Origin: Desulfosporosinus acidiphilus SJ4 | Lineage (GTDB): Bacteria > Bacillota > Desulfitobacteriia > Desulfitobacteriales > Desulfitobacteriaceae | Assembly: GCF_000255115.2 (NCBI RefSeq) | Contig: NC_018068.1 | Span: 868,001-932,000 of the forward strand | DNA: 64,000 nucleotides | Reading direction: 5' to 3' | Part shown: piece by piece, positions 26,428-35,296 of the stretch | Position numbering within the stretch: position 1 is the stretch's first letter | Layout of the letters: every line of letters begins with the position of its first letter | Made by a program: the position numbers and the translations under genes | The notes under the pieces: generated by a model | Databases searched by the model: none | Seen by the model: the letters and a program-made list of their open reading frames with translations, nothing else | What the model was told of the DNA's origin: nothing

Positions 26428-27243
26428 GTGTATTTAGGATCTGATTTTTTCAGTCCCAAAAATGAAGAAATTGCGGACTATTTTTTGTTCAAAGAAAATA
26501 AAATTCTTACACTTAATAATAGCCTGCAGTGGTCATGGTCAGAGATTGAACAGTATAATTTAACGAAAAATTTAATCAGGGTTCAGCCTGTCGAAGGAGA
26601 GGAGGGGCATTTGGTCAAGGTTGCTGAACTGGCTCCGACTACGGATGAAGCGGAAGGTCTGACATTTCACAACCTAAGGCGGTTGCTGGGTGCGATCCCT
26701 GATAAAACGTTTTTTTTGGCGGGTAAGGCTTATCAAATACTGTTCTGGGACCGTACCCATCAATTCTGCGGTCAGTGTGGAGCACGGACAGTGAATAAGA
26801 ACGATGAAAGGGCTAAAGTTTGCCCTTCCTGCGGTTTCGTAAATTATCCGCGGATTTCACCGGCAATGATCGTGGCGGTTACCCGCGGACGAGAAATTCT
26901 GTTAGCCAAGGGGAGCCGTTTTCAAGGCGGTTTCTATAGTGTATTGGCCGGCTTTGTTGAGCCGGGGGAAACCTTCGAAGAGTGCGTGGAGCGGGAAATA
27001 AAAGAGGAAGTAGGCCTTAAAGTCAAAAACATCAACTATTTCGGGAGTCAGCCCTGGCCTTTTCCAGATTCATTAATGGTAGGTTTTACAGCTGAGTATG
27101 CCGGCGGGGATATCACAATAGATAATAAAGAAATCTTAGATGCTGGATGGTATACAGCGGAAGGCCTTCCGCTGATACCTGGGAACGGAAGCATAGCACG
27201 GCGTTTAATTGACTGGTATGTTCAAAAACAAGACAACAGCTAG
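26428..27243 (+). CDS. nudC: NAD(+) diphosphatase NudC
   Basis: Nudix hydrolase of 271 residues cleaving NADH to NMNH and AMP; NudC homologues also remove NAD caps from RNA. It has an N-terminal NudC domain, a four-Cys zinc ribbon ([10 protein letters not shown] and [18 protein letters not shown]), then the Nudix box [20 protein letters not shown] and the NudC-specific [11 protein letters not shown] after it. The GTG start at 26428 follows AAGAGGATGACC. Stands alone, with about 280 bases of gene-free sequence upstream. Confidence 0.94.
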   Translation: MYLGSDFFSPKNEEIADYFLFKENKILTLNNSLQWSWSEIEQYNLTKNLIRVQPVEGEEGHLVKVAELAPTTDEAEGLTFHNLRRLLGAIPDKTFFLAGKAYQILFWDRTHQFCGQCGARTVNKNDERAKVCPSCGFVNYPRISPAMIVAVTRGREILLAKGSRFQGGFYSVLAGFVEPGETFEECVEREIKEEVGLKVKNINYFGSQPWPFPDSLMVGFTAEYAGGDITIDNKEILDAGWYTAEGLPLIPGNGSIARRLIDWYVQKQDNS

Positions 27244-27327
27244 CAAAAACAAAAGATAGAAGATATAGTTATTAAACTATGGTATTGGTGAAGGGATATT
27301 CAATTACCTTTGAATGTGGGGGATTCT

Positions 27328-27657
27328 ATGACAAGCAACACAATCTTGATAATTGCCGCTATAGTGATAGGGGTGATTGTAGCAGCTAAATTTATTCGCT
27401 TTATTGTCAAAGGAATACTACTCTTAGTTGTTTTGGCCGTAGTTCTCTTGATTTTTTTGAATATAAGCCAAGGAAACCTCTTGAAAAACAGTACCGTTTC
27501 GAATACTAAAATAGAATCTTCAGTGCAAAGCGGACTCAGTAATATTACGCAAAAATTTAAAAGCTTGGACTATGAACAGACTGTAACAAATTTACAAACT
27601 ATGCTGACGAAGGGGATCGACTATGGTAAGCAAGCATTAGCCAAGATTGGCCATTGA
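27328..27657 (+). CDS. Small membrane-anchored protein, hypothetical
   Basis: About 109 residues. ATG 27328 has GTGGGGGA upstream; the TTG 18 bases earlier has none. Two close hydrophobic segments (about residues 4-20 and 24-48) are followed by a polar helical tail (TNLQTMLTKGIDYGKQALAK). No family recognised. It ends at a GCCTAGGC-type terminator. Confidence 0.7.
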   Translation: MTSNTILIIAAIVIGVIVAAKFIRFIVKGILLLVVLAVVLLIFLNISQGNLLKNSTVSNTKIESSVQSGLSNITQKFKSLDYEQTVTNLQTMLTKGIDYGKQALAKIGH

Positions 27658-27659
27658 AT

Positions 27660-27690
27660 AAAGCCTAGGCAATTGAGCCTAGGCTTTAAA
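27660..27690 (+). terminator. Bidirectional terminator
   Basis: AAAGCCTAGGC / GCCTAGGCTTT perfect 11-bp arms around AATTGA, between the + strand membrane gene and a − strand mini-gene. Confidence 0.85.
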
Positions 27691-27691
27691 G

Positions 27692-27805
27692 CTAAAAGTG
27701 AAATGGAGGTGGTACCGGGGGTTTTAAAACTTTACGCAGCAACCATAGTTCCCAGATGATTATTGACAACAACACAATAATAATGATCAATGCTGTTATA
27801 ATCAT
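27692..27805 (-). CDS. Tiny membrane protein, 37 residues
   Basis: On the minus strand, ATG 27805 follows AAGGAAGGAGTGAACTCT, a strong ribosome site. The product reads MIITALIIIIVLLSIIIWEL, then WLLRKVLKPPVPPPFHF: a single membrane helix with a basic, proline-rich tail. It ends next to the shared terminator. It resembles small single-span proteins of unknown role; start, ribosome site and terminator all fit a real gene. Confidence 0.6.
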   Translation of the reverse strand: MIITALIIIIVLLSIIIWELWLLRKVLKPPVPPPFHF

Positions 27806-28050
27806 AGAGTTCACTCCTTCCTTTTTATAGACATACGTGTGAGATGATTCCTAATACATGCTATTCTGCATGTCCTAAGGATGTTCATGGCTATAATAAT
27901 TTCCTGCTGACCCCCAATATTTGTTAGACATAACAAAATAAACGAATTCTGAGTGCAAAACCGCAGCCCAATAGGGTATACAGCTAGTTGCACAATATGG
28001 CAAGGGAAAATTTGGGAATGGAATTAGTTTTGAATGACCCGATTTTGAGG

Positions 28051-28079
28051 TTGACAAATACTTACAAGATGCGTATGAT
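28051..28079 (+). promoter_or_regulatory. Sigma-A type promoter of the trp operon leader
   Basis: TTGACA at 28051-28056, a 17-base spacer, TATGAT at 28074-28079. Transcription would begin about 28086, just before the T-box stem I. Confidence 0.85.
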
Positions 28080-28099
28080 ACATAGTAATTAAATAACTC

Positions 28100-28378
28100 A
28101 CCAAAAACCGTTGATGTGGAGATAAAAACAAATCGTGCACTTTCAGAGAGCCGGAGTTGCTGTGAACCGGCAGAACGCAGATTGTTAAATGGACCACGGA
28201 GGGCGCGACCAAAGGCATTGCCGAGTATTTCGCGACGTGGAGGCATACGTCAGTTGCCAGGAATATGATGGTATTCTGTTAAGCGTGCGGAGTTTTTTCC
28301 GTGAAGCAAGGTGGCACCGCGGGTATTGTATTGATAGTAACCCGTCCTTGACTATATAGTCTTTGGACGGGTTTTTTG
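28100..28378 (+). ncRNA. T-box leader specific for tRNA-Trp, with terminator
   Basis: Transcription-attenuation leader that senses uncharged tRNA-Trp. Visible elements are the stem I AGAGAG motif followed by CCGG...GCTGTGAACCGG (28145-28170), a specifier TGG at 28190-28192 followed by A, and the conserved T-box AGGTGGCACCGCGG at 28309-28322. The terminator AACCCGTCC / GGACGGGTT with TTTTTT lies at 28339-28378. When the acceptor end of uncharged tRNA pairs with the GGTGGCACC bulge, the antiterminator forms and trpEGDCFBA is expressed. Specifier assignment is my reading of the loop. Confidence 0.9.
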
Positions 28379-28438
28379 GCGTTTATTGACGAGGCCCTCC
28401 CGTTCAAGACGGAAGAACGATGTTCAAAGGAGGTAATT

Positions 28439-29908
28439 ATGTACAGACCAAGTTTAGATGAAGCCAAGGAAATTGCAGCAGATTACAACATGATTCCCGT
28501 TAGCCGTGAAATATACTCGGATATCAGGACTCCCATCGAAGTGCTGAAAATCCTGAAAAGCGTCAGCAGTCATTGCTTTTTGCTGGAAAGTCTTGAGGGT
28601 TCCGAAACTTGGGGACGTTACACCTTTTTGGGTTTTGATCCCAAACTGGAAGTGACTTGCCTGAACGGAACAATCAATATCAAATCAGCGACGAAAGCTG
28701 TTTCCCATGCTGCAAAACACCCCCGAGAGTATATTCAACAAATCCTTGACGATCATAAAAGCCCGCAGTTTGATTACTTGCCGCCTTTTACCGGCGGCTT
28801 GGTAGGATATTTTTCTTATGATTATATCAAATACAATGAACCCTCTCTGAAACTGGATGCATATGATCAGGAAGGATTTAAAGATGTAGACTTGATGCTC
28901 TTTGACAAGGTTATTGCTTTTGATCATTTAAAACAAAAAATAATTCTTATCGCCAACGTAAGAACAGAGGGATTAGCTTCAAACTACAGCAAGGCTGTCA
29001 AGGAAATCGAAAGCATGGTCGATCTCATTAAACACGGAGTCTATCGAGAAACTCAACCTGGTAAAGTCACTTCCGAATTTCGTCCGTTGTTTAAGGAAAA
29101 CGAGTATTGTGAGATGGTCAACAAAGGCAAGCATTACATTCATGAGGGGGATATCTTTCAAGTAGTGTTGTCAAACCGTTTCGAAGCAAATTATGAGGGC
29201 AGCCTCCTTAACACTTACCGGGTGTTGAGAACGTTAAACCCATCTCCCTATATGTTTTATATCTCCAGCAATGATCTGGAAATTGCCGGCGCTTCTCCGG
29301 AAACCTTAGTGAAGCTTCAGAATGCTACACTCTACACCTTTCCTTTGGCGGGAACTAAACCAAGAGGAAAAACTGCTGAAGAGGACGTTCAGAACGAAAA
29401 AGATTTGCTCTCCGACCCTAAAGAATTGGCCGAGCATAATATGCTGGTGGATTTGGGCAGAAATGACTTGGGCAGAATCAGCAAATTTGGCACCGTTAAG
29501 GTTGAGAAATATCTGTCCATCGAGCGTTTCTCCCATGTTATGCACATTGGGTCGACGGTTAAAGGGGAAATAAGAGAGGACAAAAAAGCCTTAGATGCTG
29601 TTGATGCCGTACTGCCGGCCGGTACTCTTTCCGGCGCCCCTAAAATCAGAGCTTGTGAGATTATCAATGAGCTTGAAAATAACAAGCGAGGCATCTACGG
29701 GGGAGCCATAGGGTATATCGATTTTACCGGCAACTTAGATACCTGTATTGCTATCCGCATTGTTTATAAGAAGAACGGCAAGATTTTTGTCCGTTCCGGT
29801 GCCGGTATTGTCGCTGACAGTGTGCCTGAAAAAGAATATCAAGAATGTATCAACAAAGCTCAGGCTGTCATGAAAGCTCTTAAACTATCTGAGGAGGTTA
29901 TCGACTGA
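28439..29908 (+). CDS. trpE: Anthranilate synthase component I TrpE
   Basis: First committed step from chorismate to anthranilate, 489 residues. Features: the N-terminal Trp-binding segment LLESLEGSETWGRYTFLG (feedback site), GGLVGYFSYDYIKY, and the chorismate-binding core with QVVLSNRFEA, ASPETLVKL, FPLAGTKPRG, LVDLGRNDLGRIS, VLPAGTLSGAPKIRA and GGAIGYIDFTGNLD. ATG 28439 follows AAAGGAGG; the frame extends upstream into the terminator. The stop overlaps the trpG start by one base. Confidence 0.96.
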   Translation: MYRPSLDEAKEIAADYNMIPVSREIYSDIRTPIEVLKILKSVSSHCFLLESLEGSETWGRYTFLGFDPKLEVTCLNGTINIKSATKAVSHAAKHPREYIQQILDDHKSPQFDYLPPFTGGLVGYFSYDYIKYNEPSLKLDAYDQEGFKDVDLMLFDKVIAFDHLKQKIILIANVRTEGLASNYSKAVKEIESMVDLIKHGVYRETQPGKVTSEFRPLFKENEYCEMVNKGKHYIHEGDIFQVVLSNRFEANYEGSLLNTYRVLRTLNPSPYMFYISSNDLEIAGASPETLVKLQNATLYTFPLAGTKPRGKTAEEDVQNEKDLLSDPKELAEHNMLVDLGRNDLGRISKFGTVKVEKYLSIERFSHVMHIGSTVKGEIREDKKALDAVDAVLPAGTLSGAPKIRACEIINELENNKRGIYGGAIGYIDFTGNLDTCIAIRIVYKKNGKIFVRSGAGIVADSVPEKEYQECINKAQAVMKALKLSEEVID

Positions 29909-30483
29909 TGATTCTCTTAATCGATAATTACGATAGTTTTTCCTATAACCTTTATCAACTTATCGGTTCCATCAATCCGGATATAAAGGTCATTCGCAAT
30001 GATGAATTAAGCATAGAAGAAATTGAGGCGTTAGCCCCAGAAGCAATTATTCTCTCTCCAGGGCCGGGTAAACCGGCGGACGCCGGCGTATGTATTGAGA
30101 GTTCACGATATTTCGCAGGCAAAATCCCCGTTTTTGGGGTTTGTCTTGGGCACCAGTCGATCTGCGAAGCCTTTGGAGCTACAGTGTCCTATGCCCGAGA
30201 GCTGATGCACGGCAAACAATCCACCATAAAATTAGATACGGCTTGTTCTCTTTTTAATGGATTGCCGGAAACTATAGCAGGTGCGCGCTATCATTCCTTA
30301 GCCGCCATAGAAGACACTATTCCCACGGAACTAAAGGTCATTGCCCGGACGGATGACGGGGAAATTATGGCCGTTAAGCACAAAGAGTATGAAGTCTATG
30401 GAGTCCAATTTCATCCGGAATCAATCTTAACACCAGAAGGTAAGACCATCATGGAAAATTTTCTGAGGGGGGAACAAGTATGA
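29908..30483 (+). CDS. trpG: Anthranilate synthase component II (glutamine amidotransferase) TrpG
   Basis: Class I glutamine amidotransferase of 191 residues supplying ammonia to TrpE. Catalytic Cys79 is in FGVCLGHQS and the His/Glu pair in GVQFHPESILTPEGK; LIDNYDSFSYNLYQ marks the start. It may also serve para-aminobenzoate synthesis as PabA, as in Bacillus. ATG 29908 overlaps the trpE stop; its own stop overlaps the trpD ATG (ATGA). Confidence 0.95.
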   Translation: MILLIDNYDSFSYNLYQLIGSINPDIKVIRNDELSIEEIEALAPEAIILSPGPGKPADAGVCIESSRYFAGKIPVFGVCLGHQSICEAFGATVSYARELMHGKQSTIKLDTACSLFNGLPETIAGARYHSLAAIEDTIPTELKVIARTDDGEIMAVKHKEYEVYGVQFHPESILTPEGKTIMENFLRGEQV

Positions 30484-31502
30484 TCACGGAAGCAATCTAC
30501 AGAATAATTAAAGGTGAAGATCTGGACTTTGAGACAGCTAAGGTAGTTATGGGGGAAATGATGGACGGCACGGCCACTCATGCCCAGATGGGTGCTTTCC
30601 TCGCTGCCTTGCGGATGAAGGGCGAGAGCATTGATGAAATTACCGGCAGTGCTCTGGCTATGCGCGAAAAAGCACTGCACCTGGATCAAGTTCATGATGT
30701 CATGGACATTGTTGGCACCGGTGGTGACGAGGCGGGGACGTTTAATATCTCGACAACAACGGCTTTTGTTGTAGCAGCAGCGGGCGTACCCGTAGCTAAG
30801 CATGGCAACCGCAGCGTATCCAGTAAAAGCGGAGCGGCAGACGTTTTGGAAACGTTGGGGATTAATATCTCCATTTCCGCCGCACAGAGCAGAAAGATTC
30901 TAGAAAAGATTAATTTGTGTTTTATGTTTGCCCAAACTTACCATAGCTCAATGAAACACTGTGCTCCTGTACGGCGGGAAATGGGGGTGCGTACGATTTT
31001 TAATATCCTGGGACCTCTCGCCAATCCAGCCGGGGCGAAACGTCAGTTAATGGGCGTCTATGACGAGAAGCTCGTCGAGCCACTGGCAAGGGTTCTTTCC
31101 AATCTCGGCGTAAAGCGCGGTATGGTAGTTCATGGTTGTGACGGCTTGGACGAGGCAACTCTTACAACCAGGACAAAGGTCTGCGAAATAAAAGAAGGGG
31201 ACCTTATAAGCTATTATCTGGACCCACAAGAATATGGATTTAACTATTGCAGTTTGAATGAGCTCGTTGGAGGGGATGCCAAGGAGAATGCAAAGATAAC
31301 TCGTTGTATATTAAACGGGTCCGAGCAGGGCGCCAAACGTCAAGTCGTTGTTCTTAATGCTGCTCTCTGCTTGTATTTGGCCGATAAAGCGGCATCCATC
31401 CAAGAAGCTGTTCCTCTTGCGCAAGATCTTATCGACAGCGGGGCAGCCCTTAAAAAGCTTGAAGAATTTGCAAGGCTTTCCAATGAGGTGTTAGGACATT
31501 GA
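30480..31502 (+). CDS. trpD: Anthranilate phosphoribosyltransferase TrpD
   Basis: Transfers phosphoribose from PRPP to anthranilate; 340 residues. Motifs: MDIVGTGGDEAGTFNIST (PRPP loop), GVPVAKHGNRSVSSKSGAAD, and FNILGPLANPAGAKRQLMGV. The 4-base overlaps with trpG and trpC indicate translational coupling. Confidence 0.96.
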   Translation: MITEAIYRIIKGEDLDFETAKVVMGEMMDGTATHAQMGAFLAALRMKGESIDEITGSALAMREKALHLDQVHDVMDIVGTGGDEAGTFNISTTTAFVVAAAGVPVAKHGNRSVSSKSGAADVLETLGINISISAAQSRKILEKINLCFMFAQTYHSSMKHCAPVRREMGVRTIFNILGPLANPAGAKRQLMGVYDEKLVEPLARVLSNLGVKRGMVVHGCDGLDEATLTTRTKVCEIKEGDLISYYLDPQEYGFNYCSLNELVGGDAKENAKITRCILNGSEQGAKRQVVVLNAALCLYLADKAASIQEAVPLAQDLIDSGAALKKLEEFARLSNEVLGH

Positions 31503-32287
31503 TATTAGAGAAAATAGCGAAGCGAACCGTTGAGCGCGTGGCGGAACTGAAACGAGAGAAATCGGAAGAGCAAGTAATTTCAGAAGCTAAGGCCTTAGAT
31601 TCTGATACAGCGTTTCCCTTTGAAGAGGCTCTCAGGGCAGAGGGTTTATCCTTTATCTGTGAGGTAAAAAAAGCGTCTCCTTCCAAGGGAATTATTGCTC
31701 AAGATTTTCCCTATTTACAGATTGCCAAGGACTATGAGGCGGCAGGAGCTGCGGCGATTTCTGTGCTGACAGAGCCCTATTGGTTTCAAGGACAAGACTG
31801 CTTCCTTACGGAGATCCGCCAAGACGTTGGCATCCCTCTTCTGCGCAAAGACTTTATCGTGGACAGTTATCAGATTTACGAGGCTAAGATCATTGGAGCT
31901 TCAGCCATTTTGCTTATTTGTACGCTGCTCGATACGGATACTCTGAAACGCTATCTGGAAATTGCTCAAAGTTTGGGGCTGAGCGCCCTCGTGGAAGCCC
32001 ATACGGAGGAAGAAGTTAAATCAGCTCTTAAGGCAGGGGCCAGAGTGATCGGGGTCAATAACCGCAACCTTCAGACCTTTGAAGTTGATATAACCACTAG
32101 TATCAGACTGCGCAAATTAGTGCCGAAAGATTTCTTATTTGTCTCGGAAAGCGGCATTAATTCACCGGAGGACGTGGCGGTCTTGAAGGAAAATAAGACA
32201 GATGCTGTTCTGATCGGCGAAAGTTTAATGCGCAGTGATCGAAAAAAGGAACAGCTTGCCTTTCTGCGAGGGGATAATCAGCAGTGA
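31499..32287 (+). CDS. trpC: Indole-3-glycerol phosphate synthase TrpC
   Basis: TIM-barrel enzyme of 262 residues closing the indole ring. Motifs: FICEVKKASPSKGIIAQDF with the catalytic Lys, LTEPYWFQGQDCFL, LLRKDFIVDSYQIYEAK, VIGVNNRNLQTFEVD and FVSESGINSPEDV. The start is TTG 31499, overlapping the trpD stop. Confidence 0.96.
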   Translation: MILEKIAKRTVERVAELKREKSEEQVISEAKALDSDTAFPFEEALRAEGLSFICEVKKASPSKGIIAQDFPYLQIAKDYEAAGAAAISVLTEPYWFQGQDCFLTEIRQDVGIPLLRKDFIVDSYQIYEAKIIGASAILLICTLLDTDTLKRYLEIAQSLGLSALVEAHTEEEVKSALKAGARVIGVNNRNLQTFEVDITTSIRLRKLVPKDFLFVSESGINSPEDVAVLKENKTDAVLIGESLMRSDRKKEQLAFLRGDNQQ

Positions 32288-32880
32288 AAATTAAACTGTG
32301 CGGACTTTTTCAAAACTGTGACATTGACTTTGTCAATGAGGCTAAACCTGATTTTATCGGTTTTGTCTTCGCCAAGAGCCGCCGTCAGGTATCTGCGGAA
32401 TGGGCCAAGGCCATGCGGCCGAAACTAAGCTCGGTAATTACGCCTGTAGGGGTTTTTGTTAATGAATCAGTAACCACGATTGCTAAGCTTTTGAATGAGG
32501 GCGTTATCGAAATGGCTCAACTTCATGGGAATGAGAGTGAAATTTATATCCGGGAATTAAAAACACGGACTAAAAAGCCGATCATCAGAGCTGTTCAGGT
32601 GATATCCCGCGCAGATATAGAGGAAAAACAGGATACCGTCGCTGATTTTCTGCTGCTTGATCACGGAGCCGGCGGGACTGGAGAAAGTTTTGATTGGAGT
32701 ATAGTTGGCCAAGTAAAGAAACCCTTTTTCTTGGCCGGGGGACTGAAGGCAGATAATATAGAGCAGGCAATTCGAGCAGCAAAGCCTTTTGCTGTGGATC
32801 TAAGCAGCGGAGTGGAGACGGACGGAAAGAAAGACAGGGGTAAAATTTTAGAAATAGTTAGGAGAATGCGAAATGAGTAA
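32284..32880 (+). CDS. trpF: Phosphoribosylanthranilate isomerase TrpF
   Basis: Isomerase of 198 residues. [15 protein letters not shown] at the N-terminus holds the catalytic Cys (the usual K-x-CG-x form). Other motifs: [38 protein letters not shown] with the catalytic Asp, [11 protein letters not shown] and [18 protein letters not shown] start 32284 overlaps the trpC stop; its 3' end overlaps trpB by 8 bases. Confidence 0.95.
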   Translation: MKIKLCGLFQNCDIDFVNEAKPDFIGFVFAKSRRQVSAEWAKAMRPKLSSVITPVGVFVNESVTTIAKLLNEGVIEMAQLHGNESEIYIRELKTRTKKPIIRAVQVISRADIEEKQDTVADFLLLDHGAGGTGESFDWSIVGQVKKPFFLAGGLKADNIEQAIRAAKPFAVDLSSGVETDGKKDRGKILEIVRRMRNE

Positions 32881-34057
32881 GGGCAGATACGGCATTCATG
32901 GGGGTCAATATATCCCGGAAACCTTGATGAACGAAATTATTAATCTGGAAAAATCTTACGAACACTTTAAAGATGACCCCGAGTTCAAGGCCGAGCTTAA
33001 GAAGTTGCTGAACGAGTATGCGGGAAGGCCATCTCTGCTCTACTATGCCGGGAAAATGAGCAAGGATTTAGGGGGCGCGAAAATCTATTTGAAACGTGAA
33101 GACCTGAATCATACCGGTTCCCACAAAATCAATAATGTTCTGGGGCAGGCGTTAATGGCTAAGAAAATGGGCAAAACACGCGTTATCGCTGAAACGGGCG
33201 CCGGTCAGCACGGTGTCGCAACTGCAACGGCGGCCGCCTTGCTCGGCTTGGAATGTGAGATTTTTATGGGTAAGGAAGACACAGACAGGCAGGCTCTTAA
33301 CGTTTACCGGATGGAGCTTTTAGGCGCTAAAGTTCATGCTGTGACCAGCGGCACTATGACTTTAAAGGATGCGGTTAACGAAACCATGCGCGAGTGGACG
33401 TCCCGTATTCACGATACCCACTATGTTCTAGGCTCTGTCATGGGGCCCCACCCCTTCCCCATGATCGTTCGTGATTTTCAAAGCGTGATCAGTGAGGAAG
33501 CAAGAGAACAGATTCTGGAACTTGAGGGCAAGCTGCCTGATGTGGTGATGGCTTGTGTTGGCGGCGGCAGTAATGCCATGGGGATGTTCTATAATTTTAT
33601 CGGTGACCAAAGCGTAAAATTAATTGGCTGTGAAGCGGCGGGACATGGAATTGATACCGAGAAGCATGCTGCTACCATCGCCAAAGGAAAATTAGGGGTC
33701 TTTCATGGCATGAAGTCCTACTTCTGTCAGGATGAACATGGACAAATTGCCCCGGTCTATTCAATATCTGCAGGTCTCGACTATCCGGGAATAGGGCCTG
33801 AACATGCCAATCTTCACGATTCAGGCAGGGCGGAATATGTGCCTATTACTGATGACGAGGCGGTAGAAGCTTTTGAGTATCTTGCCAGAACAGAAGGAAT
33901 TATTTGTGCAATTGAAAGTGCCCATGCGGTGGCTCATGCCAAGAAAATTGCCGGAAATTTGAGCAAGGATCAAATCATCATCATCTGTTTGTCAGGACGG
34001 GGAGATAAAGATGTTGCCGCCATTGCGCGCTATAAGGGGGTAAGAATTTATGAGTAA
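32873..34057 (+). CDS. trpB: Tryptophan synthase beta subunit TrpB
   Basis: PLP enzyme of 394 residues condensing indole with serine. PLP Lys85 is in [10 protein letters not shown]; the carboxylate loop is [15 protein letters not shown]; the phosphate-binding loop is [10 protein letters not shown]. The N-terminus [16 protein letters not shown] is typical of the TrpB1 class that pairs with TrpA. It overlaps trpF and trpA by 8 bases each. Confidence 0.97.
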   Translation: MSKGRYGIHGGQYIPETLMNEIINLEKSYEHFKDDPEFKAELKKLLNEYAGRPSLLYYAGKMSKDLGGAKIYLKREDLNHTGSHKINNVLGQALMAKKMGKTRVIAETGAGQHGVATATAAALLGLECEIFMGKEDTDRQALNVYRMELLGAKVHAVTSGTMTLKDAVNETMREWTSRIHDTHYVLGSVMGPHPFPMIVRDFQSVISEEAREQILELEGKLPDVVMACVGGGSNAMGMFYNFIGDQSVKLIGCEAAGHGIDTEKHAATIAKGKLGVFHGMKSYFCQDEHGQIAPVYSISAGLDYPGIGPEHANLHDSGRAEYVPITDDEAVEAFEYLARTEGIICAIESAHAVAHAKKIAGNLSKDQIIIICLSGRGDKDVAAIARYKGVRIYE

Positions 34058-34829
34058 TATCGCAGAGGCCTTTAAAAACGGAAAAGCCTTTATCGGATTT
34101 GTCACCGGCGGAGACCCTTCTTTAGAGAAGAGTGAAGAGTATATTTTAGAAATGGTTCGGGGCGGTGCTGATTTAGTGGAAATCGGTATTCCCTTTTCTG
34201 ATCCCATTGCCGAGGGACCGGTTATTCAAGAGGCAAATATTCGCGCTCTTGCAGCAGGGGCTACGGTAGACAAAATTTTTAATCTGGTGGTTTCTGTGCG
34301 CCAAAAGACAAAGGTGCCTCTTGTTTTTCTAACCTATTTAAATCCCGTCTTTAATTATGGGTACTCACGCTTTTTTCAACGGTGTTCTGAGGCGGGAGTC
34401 GACGGTATCATCATTCCTGATCTGCCCTATGAAGAAAAGGGTGAACTGACTGAAGCCGCTGCAGGCTATGGAGTTGATGTTATTTCTCTGATTGCCCCCA
34501 CCTCAGAACAACGGATTAAACAGATAGCCCGGGAAGCGACAGGCTTCGTCTATGTGGTATCTTCCATGGGTGTAACGGGAATGAGAAGCGAAATTAAAAC
34601 AGATTTGCATTCAATCATAGAGGTTGTAAAGGAATCGAGTTCAGTTCCTACGGCAGTTGGCTTTGGCATCAATACACCAAAACAAGCAGGGGGAATTGCT
34701 AAAATTGCCGATGGCGTGATTGTGGGCAGCGCAATTGTTAAAATAGTTGAGAAGTATGGTGAAGGGGCCGGCCCTTATATTTATGACTATGTTAAGAGCA
34801 TGAAAGATGCTGTGAGAAGTGCTGTTTAA
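34050..34829 (+). CDS. trpA: Tryptophan synthase alpha subunit TrpA
   Basis: Alpha subunit of 259 residues that cleaves indole-glycerol phosphate. The active region reads [20 protein letters not shown]: Glu44 matches the catalytic Glu (Glu49 of Salmonella), but the position equal to Asp60 is Glu55. The phosphate site [14 protein letters not shown] and [10 protein letters not shown] are normal. Last gene of the operon; the 3' gap has a terminator-like hairpin. Confidence 0.95.
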   Translation: MSNIAEAFKNGKAFIGFVTGGDPSLEKSEEYILEMVRGGADLVEIGIPFSDPIAEGPVIQEANIRALAAGATVDKIFNLVVSVRQKTKVPLVFLTYLNPVFNYGYSRFFQRCSEAGVDGIIIPDLPYEEKGELTEAAAGYGVDVISLIAPTSEQRIKQIAREATGFVYVVSSMGVTGMRSEIKTDLHSIIEVVKESSSVPTAVGFGINTPKQAGGIAKIADGVIVGSAIVKIVEKYGEGAGPYIYDYVKSMKDAVRSAV

Positions 34830-35296
34830 CGTTTATTTGGGAACTTTCCAGATTCCAGTGCTTTAAAGAGATGATTTGATCCAGAGAAAATAAAATGTTT
34901 CCAAGAGTTTCTCTCAGGTTGAACACACTTAATGAAGCAGTGGTGATATACTGCTAATAGAGAGCTGTGGTTTAATCCTAAGACGGCACCTTTCAGTTTG
35001 GAATTAATGGCTGTTTACTCACACCATTTTACCGAATTGGAAAGGTGTTTTTCTTTAAGTCGGGGCAACGTTTGATCAATCGTGAGACTTTCACTTATAG
35101 AAGTGGGAGTGGTCCCCGTTCTCTGCTTCAGTGGGGGTAAGTCCATCCTTCAACGCGATTGCATTTGTTATTAGCTAGGTTCTTTCGGCGAAAATGTTCC
35201 CCATTGCTTGGTAGGAGATTTCCCAATAATGTTGAAACAACTAAAGAGATCAAATGATTTTCGCTTCAGAGATGAAATGTTGGGGAGGGACTACAA
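34830..35296. other. Gap after trp operon; hairpin and possible mobile-element remnant
   Basis: No ORF of note. At 34987-35055 CACCTTTC..TTTGG and CCGAATTGGAAAGGTG form a long stem with TTTTTCTTT after it, a plausible trp terminator. At 35083-35140 a CACTTATAGAAGTG hairpin in GTGAGACTTTC-type sequence recalls the right ends of IS200/IS605 elements, but no tnpA/tnpB is present. Confidence 0.5.
34987..35055 (+). terminator. Probable trp operon terminator
   Basis: CACCTTTC arm pairs with GAAAGGTG across a large loop, with TTTTTCTTT following. It lies about 160 bases after trpA, farther than usual. Confidence 0.5.
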
